Source: Theropithecus gelada
Taxonomy: Eukaryota; Chordata; Mammalia; Primates; Cercopithecidae
Reading direction: 5' to 3'
NCBI RefSeq assembly: GCF_003255815.1
Contig: NC_037686.1
Span: 58,935,888-58,999,887 of the forward strand
DNA length: 64,000 nt
The notes under the pieces: model-generated
Told to the model about the DNA's origin: nothing
The model's database searches: none
What the model saw: only the letters and a program-made list of their open reading frames with translations
Shown here: piece after piece, positions 57,901 to 64,000 of the stretch
How the letters are laid out: each line of letters begins with the position of its first letter
How positions within the stretch are numbered: position 1 is the first letter of the stretch
Made by a program: the position numbers and the translations under genes

Positions 57901-59293
57901 CTGAAGTTGAAATGAAGATTTGATGTCTTTAACTTGAGAGGTGAGTCAGGATTTTTGATTACTAATTTAATCTACAGCAGTTACATTTCATTTCAAATGT
58001 ATTGAGGGCAAATCTGTTTCTTGATTTGATCAGGACGTTGTGAATCTTATCATGAAACATCCAAGTGATTTACATCTGCTCTTCTGCCCAATTCCCAGAT
58101 GTATCTAGTCCCACTTGTTCACCAAATCCTGTGGGGAATAATTGATGAGCAAAAAGTCTCATGGGGATAAACTAGACTGGTTCTGTTTTGTTTCCTTTCA
58201 GATTCAAATTTGCCATGCCAAGAAAAATGTCACTAGAATTTGGTTCATTTCTTGTCATCTCAGCAAAGTTCCTGCCTCTATGACAAATCTGTTGCTCTGT
58301 CAACCCCTCTGAGGCAACTCTCTATCCTTCAGTGATAAAGGTAGGTAGTAGCATCTGACAAGCTAAGAAAGGCTGGCCCTTTAGTGAAATTGAATTCATG
58401 TTAACTTCGTTGTTTCAATAGATGTATATTTTTCTTGGAAATCTGCTTTCTTAATTTTCTTTTTTAAATGGTAAAATTATAAATTTAAAAAAGTCTACAT
58501 CCAATTAAGCAGTGGGATGCCAATTAACTTATTTTGGACCATTATAAAATATCTTAAATTAAATTCAATCCTTTTAAATATTGTGGAAATTGTACTTTTA
58601 TTAATACTTTAGATATTGCAATTATATATATTTTTTTAAATGTGAATTATTTCAGATAACAGAATTTAATTAAGTAAACATCTGCCCATACAAAATGAGT
58701 AAAACATAATTTGAGATAAATATATTGACTACTTTTTTAGTTTTATTCAGATATGTTAAATTGTAGACTTTTTTTCTGTCTAAAGATTTGCCTCTAATTA
58801 ATGGCTAAAATTGTTATATTTAAAATATTATAATCCACATATGTGTATAAATTAACATTTACATTTAAGTTTTACTGGTGATTTAATACACAAATATGAA
58901 TGAATTTAATAATACATTAAAGGACTACCCAAATGTGCTTTGCTATTAATTTATGAAAAAGCAATAATTATATTTAAAATGTAATAAAATGATTTAACAT
59001 ATTGGTTTTGAATATATTTTATTAGAAATGATTCAAATTTTTGAAGCATACAGGTAATTGAATGATTTCAAGTGCTGTGCAATATTACCACCTTTATTTT
59101 ATGGTTTATAAATAATATTGTCAATTTTCCAATTTCTCTGGCTAGAGTTTACCAAATTAAATTTTAATTTAGAATTTAGATTTAGAAATCTATTGATAAA
59201 TCCATTTTTATTAGAGAAAAAAATGCTACGGCAACTTTTATAAAAACAAATAACAAATTAAGATACATAAAAGCCAATTTAATTATTTAAACG
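57901..59293. other. Unassigned AT-rich stretch
   Basis: No gene. 57900-58380 is less AT-rich and might be L1 5' sequence, without a firm match. 58400-59290 is very AT-rich with nothing recognised. Confidence 0.45.
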
Positions 59294-59513
59294 AGAAGTT
59301 AGCCGACTAAGACTCTTGGGTCAAATTTGATCTACCTCCGGTTTTGTAAATGCATTTTTGTAGAGCACAGCCACACCCATACATGTATATTTTATATGGC
59401 TCCCTTTCCGCTATTATGGCATAGCTGAGTAGTTGCAACAGAGCTCAAGTGACCTACAAAGACTAAAATATTTTCTCACTTGCCCTTTTTAGAAAAAATG
59501 TTTATTGACCCTG
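59294..59513. mobile_element. hAT-type MER DNA transposon, same family as 33301-33518
   Basis: gaagttagccgactaag at the left and tgtttattgaccctg at the right are degenerate terminal repeats. Internal text includes gagcacagccacacccatac, tagctgagtagttgcaacag and agactaaaatattttctcac. It reads in the same direction as the other copy and preserves a different part. Confidence 0.75.
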
Positions 59514-60708
59514 ATTTGAGCTCAGCATTTTTACATTTTCTTTTTATATATATTTGAAACATTTTTTCATCTCCCAACATATATACTCATGCTTTTGTCA
59601 AAATTTTTCTAGCACAGAGAATATGGTTACTTAGTAATAGGGTGATAAGTGAATCCTCTATATTGCAGAAAATACAAGTAGACATAATCTAGAAATGTGC
59701 GATTATTTCTAACACTAAAATTTTCTGTTTTTTTTTACTTGTTCAGTAGCACAAAACATATTTTATTAAAGATATTAAATGTTTAAAGAAATGTTAGAGA
59801 CATTGTATAGGTTATGTCCTTGACCAATCTGCATGTTGAGATATTCAAATAATTTGTTATATTTCTAAAGCTATGAAATATTTTTTAATATGATGTATAA
59901 TAAATATACCTAGTAGTATTATTATCTCACTCCTTTGAACTTGCTTCATCATCTTATGTGTGTCTGACTTACTTTCAAAACTGCATTTACCACAAGATTT
60001 TGGTACAACTCAATTCTCCATCTTAAATTTTCATCATTCTGGTTCTAAAGTTATTTTGATTGGTCCTTACCATTAATGATCAAGCAAAAGCAAATAAAAG
60101 GAGATAGAAAATGAATTATAAAAGATACTATTATAGGATTTAGAAATTCTCCAGAATATTCTTGTGTGCATATATATATATTTCAGTGTTGTATTTCATG
60201 CTTGGTATTCCATATGAATAAACAATCAAACTTTTACCTGAATGAATTTTGTTCCCCAGAAATACAACGGTTTTTGGAATAGATTTATTCATAGTCAAGG
60301 TTATAGTTATATTTTTCTGTTATTCTACATTGTTCGTTGATTGGGTTGTAGGAAATAGAATGTGTTTATATACACAATAAATACGTTTGTTTTGTCTCTC
60401 TCACATGTGACATCCAAGACAGTCATGTAGGGAAAAAAAAAAAAAGAAAATCCTATTGGCTCTCATCACATCACATCACATCAGGGGTAAGGTCTGGGGC
60501 AAAGAGAAATGCTAATTATTTACTGTAATATAAGTAATAAGAAATCAGTCCAGAGCATATTGTGTGCACATTTAGAATAAAATTCATAAAGATGAATATT
60601 ACAAATGGCATGTAGAGGTTGTTGAAATTTTTAAGAAATTTCATTCTTTTTACAAGGGATGGATACATTAAAAAGTGTACAAATTTATTCGTAAGAAGAA
60701 TACTTTTT
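59514..60708. other. Unassigned AT-rich stretch
   Basis: No gene. Minor features: poly-A at 60430-60445 and four catca units at about 60461-60483. Confidence 0.5.
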
Positions 60709-60725
60709 AAAATTTAGCTCCTAGA
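60709..60725 (+). repeat. Target-site duplication, left copy
   Basis: aaaatttagctcctaga, identical to 60956-60972, bounding the AluY. Confidence 0.97.
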
Positions 60726-60955
60726 AATTGAGACCATCCTGGCTAACACCGTGAAACCCCGTCTCTACTAAAAATGCAAAAAAATTAGCCGGGCGAGGTG
60801 GCGGGCGCCTGTAGTCCCAGCTACTCCGGAGACTGAGGCAGGAGAATGGCGTGAACCCAGGAGGCAGAGCTTGCAGTGAGCCGAGATCGCGCCACTGCAC
60901 TCCAGCCTGGGTGACAGAGCCAGACTCCATCTCAAATAAATAAATAAATAAATAT
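60726..60955 (+). mobile_element. AluY, 5' truncated, with perfect 17-base target duplication
   Basis: Starts within the left monomer at gagaccatcctggctaacac, has ttagccgggcgaggtggcgg in the linker and aatggcgtgaacccaggagg in the right monomer, and an (AAAT)n tail. Low divergence and perfect 17-base duplications show a recent insertion, the youngest dated event in the window together with the L1PA. Confidence 0.97.
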
Positions 60956-60972
60956 AAAATTTAGCTCCTAGA
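60956..60972 (+). repeat. Target-site duplication, right copy
   Basis: aaaatttagctcctaga directly after the AluY tail. Confidence 0.97.
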
Positions 60973-61114
60973 GAAAAATGTTACTATATTTTATTTTCTA
61001 CTTTATATATTTATATACAACAAATTTAAAGAAGGATAAATTGTTTATTTTGTTTGCCAAATATTACTGTTTCCAATGACCTGCATTCTATTATATAGAC
61101 AGTGGTCTTATATG

Positions 61115-61262
61115 GCATATTTCCCTTCAGCCTGAAGAACTTTAAAAATTTATTTTAGTAGTACTCTGCTGTGGAAACCTCTCTGAACTTTTGTTATCTG
61201 AAAACATCTTTATTTCACCTTCATTTTGAAGTAGAATTTATGTAGAATTTTGGATTTTTAAA
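61115..61262 (-). mobile_element. L1M/HAL1 ORF1 fragment, antisense
   Basis: cccttcagcctgaagaactt, ctctgaacttttgttatctg and aaaacatctttatttcacct fit the reverse complement of the ORF1 C-terminal region of old L1 or HAL1. Confidence 0.7.
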
Positions 61263-61759
61263 AAAATATCCTGCTAAAGTTGTTAATATTGTAGAATGCA
61301 CTGGTAACAACAGATCAGTAAACAGACAATTACAGTACATTTAGTAAGTGAAAAATACACACACTAACTTTCCTTATATGGGCAGTACAACATGTAGTCT
61401 TCTAAATAGCATTAGGAGCACCTGGAATATCTTTCCTGATAGATTAATAACTAAAGAAACTTCAAGGGAAAAACCTGACCAGAAATGGAGGTCTCCAACA
61501 GATATTTTTATGTAAGTAGCAAAGATTTCCAAGGCACTTAAGTGAAGGGGAAAAAGAAGAAAAACAAAAACAAAAATGGTCAGAAAAATGCTGTTTTGCT
61601 GCAGTATAAAGTTCAAGAGGAACAGCAGCAAGAGATGTGTCTGTTACATATGCTAAAGACCTTAAATTCTCACCTAAATACTGAAAGCATTCATTAAAGA
61701 ATTTTAAGTATGGGATTTGAATACGTTATGTTTACATTTTGAAAAGATTTTGTGAGTGG
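61263..61759. other. Unassigned stretch
   Basis: No gene or recognised repeat. Confidence 0.5.
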
Positions 61760-62480
61760 CTGACTAAAACACAAATTTAAGGCAGCCAAACGCAAGAGGG
61801 ATTGCACTGAGGAAAATTGGAGTAATCTGAGCAGAAGAGATGAAAGTTTGAAACACAACACAAATTGGGAGGATTGTGGATAAACTTGGAGATGTAAAAT
61901 TCACTTAACATCATTGACTGGATATAGGGATCAGTGACAGAGATAGAGGGAGATAAGTCTAGAATGGTGCCCACTTTTGTAGCCTTTAGCACTGGCCATG
62001 TGGAATGGCTAATAGATGAAATGCACCAAGGGCAGGAGAAGAAGGACAATGAGTTCAGTTAGGGCCAATGCAACCTGAGTCTCCTGTTCATTAGGCAGTT
62101 TTATATGTAGGTACGAAGATCAGGAAAGCTATCCGGATAGCAGAAATATATGTTGGAGCCTATATCATGGTAACAAAGGTCTTTGGCATGATGAGATTCC
62201 TCAGGGGGATCATGAGAAGCCTGCAAAGGAAAAGATGCTAAGGAGTACCAGGATTTCAGATATGCTCACAAAATTAGAAGCCCGAAAAGGACTGAGAAAG
62301 AGCAGTCATAGAGGCAGAGAAAGATTAGGGGAGTGCAATATCAGGAAAGCAAAAGAAATGTTTCTACGAAAAAAAAAAAAAAAACTCAGCGTCGACAGAA
62401 TCAAGAACACAATGAAGAAAGAGCATTGAATCTTCCAAGATTGCTTTTAAAGGTGACAAGTGAGAACTGTAGGACATCTT
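61760..62480 (+). mobile_element. Ancient interspersed repeat, family not named
   Basis: The pattern ggatataggg..gacagagatagagggag, tggtgcccacttttgtagcc, gcagttttatatgtaggtac and aggactgagaaagagcagtc looks like the later half of the same very old family as 15285-15690. A run of 15-17 A lies at about 62369-62385. Confidence 0.4.
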
Positions 62481-63599
62481 GCTCTCCACAAACAAGTTCT
62501 TTTAGATCTGGGAAAATTATTTGTGTTTCAGATTAATCGTTTGTAAAATTAGCATAAAAATAGTTCACCTACTGAATGGATTCTTTTCAGTCAGGAACTA
62601 ATAGTTTATATAAATAACAGTATTCACAGCAATACCTAGTCAATAATAGATGTCATGTATTTGCTGTTATTATCTAAATTTATTACTTTGTTTTTGTTCT
62701 TTGGATCTATTGCTGAGCATGGGGAATTTTTATTTCTATTTTTTGCTGGTAATGTGAAAATATTATTTTGTATGACTTGTAATTTGAGTATGCACAATAA
62801 AATATGCATTATATTGTTAAATGTTAATACTGTTGACTCCTATCATAGCATACCAGAACACACTGGAAGGAGTACAATGACCAGAGGTGACTGAAGTTTA
62901 TTACTGCCAGAGACTGTGCCAGATTTCCTCATATCTTTCCAAACCATGATCCCAAAGGTACAGCCAGAATTAAGAGCTAAATCCTTATGTCAGAGATAAT
63001 AAAAAGACAGATGTTGTTATGGTAATTGAGGGGAGTGGTACTGGACCACTTCACATTTGGTAAAGCTGTTTTCTCTGAGCCACACATGGAAGATATGTGT
63101 AATATCCCTCTAAGTGTTTCTCAGTTTGACTAATTCCACGTTTACTACATTATACCAATGACAAAGTGGGCCATAATTATTGGACGGTTATGTTGAATAT
63201 TATGGCAACTTTACTTATCAAGAGTTTCTTGATGACAGTATGAGAGTAATTTTAATAAAGAAGTTGGATAAAAAGGAAAATTGAAGTGAGTTTTGGAAAG
63301 TTAGGATGAAAAAAGTGTACATGTAAACTGTTGGTGAAGGAAATAATAACAAGTGGGACACTGGAAAGTGATGTGTGACTGAGTTTTTTTTTTTTTTAGT
63401 AATGAAAGGACCTCTATAATGGAGGAATTTCAACCCTGCTGAGAAAATATAAAGAGAGAAAGGAAAGATAAAAGGGAGAAAGTATAAGTTATACAGATTT
63501 CTAGGAATGAAACTATAGATTGAGACCCAGATTAGAGCATAACGGATGCTCTCATACAAAATAATAGTACAGGACTCAATCATGGTAAGAAAAAGAAAA
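62481..63599. other. Unassigned stretch
   Basis: No gene is seen. A T run at 63385-63398 is the only simple feature. A 121-codon minus-strand frame (63218-63583) is AT-driven and shows no motif. Confidence 0.45.
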
Positions 63600-63712
63600 T
63601 ATTGATATAGCTCTTACTGTTTATAGAAAGTGTTTCAACTCCAGCTTAGCTGTATTAATTTGCTGCTCATATTAACAATATCCTATTTTATATTACAAAT
63701 GAGGAAACTAAG
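63600..63712 (+). mobile_element. MIR-like fragment
   Basis: tattaacaatatcctatttt and attacaaatgaggaaactaa match the MIR segment near its end. Short and old. Confidence 0.55.
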
Positions 63713-63716
63713 GTGT

Positions 63717-63850
63717 GTGTACTAGGGTTCTCTAAGGGACAGAATATATATATATATATATATTCTGTATATATATATTCAGACACACCCAGGATTAATA
63801 CTTTGCATCCTTCAATCCAATCAAGTTGACACTCAGTATTAACCATCACA
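63717..63850 (-). mobile_element. ERVL-class LTR (MLT2-like), internally deleted
   Basis: The + strand joins the LTR 3' end (actagggttctctaagggac, then TA repeats) directly to its 5' end (gatta atac..tttgcatccttcaatccaa, ending taaccatcaca). About 430 bases between them are missing compared with 7127-7689. The TA part includes a 26-base palindrome (63741-63766). Confidence 0.75.
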
Positions 63851-64000
63851 GTATGGAAAAACAGTATAATGGTAATATAGCAGGTGCGAAGTCATGTTTT
63901 ACATGTAGACAGATTGGTTCAAAACTTCTGCCTTTTGCTTGTCTGCTAGATGGTAACTGTGATGAATATAATGAGATGAAGGATAGAAGAGAATAATACG

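Noticed and set aside
63218..63583. 121-codon minus-strand frame
   Set aside because: AT-rich composition, no recognised motif, crosses a T run.

Overview
The window looks like nuclear DNA of a catarrhine primate, either ape/human or Old World monkey. It carries Alu copies of J/S/Y type, a primate L1PA 3' end, THE1/MLT1 (MaLR) LTRs, ERVL remnants, L1M, L2, a MIR-like piece and hAT transposon fossils in AT-rich DNA. Two AluY-like copies (36098-36305 and 60726-60955) carry a middle-linker variant that I associate with Old World monkey AluY, so human versus monkey is left open. I see no protein-coding gene, exon series, processed gene with a tail, tRNA, rRNA or CRISPR array. Every open frame that resembles a known protein belongs to a transposable element. 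The interval reads as an intergenic (or deep intronic) repeat desert.

Layout. 1-11 kb: MLT1 LTR end, an L1 in two opposed halves, an ERVL pol remnant (integrase then dUTPase) split by an Alu, a THE1-type solo LTR, an MLT2-like ERVL LTR, an L1M 3' end and a second ERVL reverse-transcriptase scrap. 11-19 kb: mostly unassigned, with MaLR and Alu pieces, MER5A, a 215-240 bp segment present twice in direct orientation, and microsatellites. 19.8-23.7 kb: scrambled L1/Alu pieces, then the 5' end of an L1M on the minus strand holding a nested palindrome, an inserted LTR and a 72 bp tandem duplication. 23.7-26.7 kb: unassigned. 26.76-27.07 kb: a 305-base uninterrupted purine run. 28.3-33.3 kb: an L1M host (ORF1 to ORF2) pierced by two Alus, an unnamed repeat with a 54 bp-arm palindrome, and a CpG-rich LTR. 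33.3-37.7 kb: DNA transposon, L1, Alu and MLT1. 37.7-42.2 kb: L1 5' region with ORF1 and part of ORF2, then a second L1 5'UTR. 42.2-45.2 kb: antisense ERVL pol with a recognisable YIDD motif. 45.2-49.2 kb: L1M ends, Alu, L2, MLT1. 51.0-53.9 kb: two hAT (Cheshire-like) transposons in opposite orientation, one split by an L1PA. 54-64 kb: L1M, Alus, a young AluY with 17-base target duplications, and old repeats.

The pieces do not work together as a pathway. The sequence records successive insertions. Nesting gives relative ages: L1M and ERVL hosts are oldest, LTRs and Alus inserted later, and L1PA and AluY are youngest. Possible residual function is limited to LTR-borne promoter or enhancer motifs (22061-22449 and 31790-32272) and to non-B DNA structures (homopurine tract and palindromes). 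Family names come from remembered consensus similarity, not from a search. Boundaries are good to tens of bases unless target duplications are cited.
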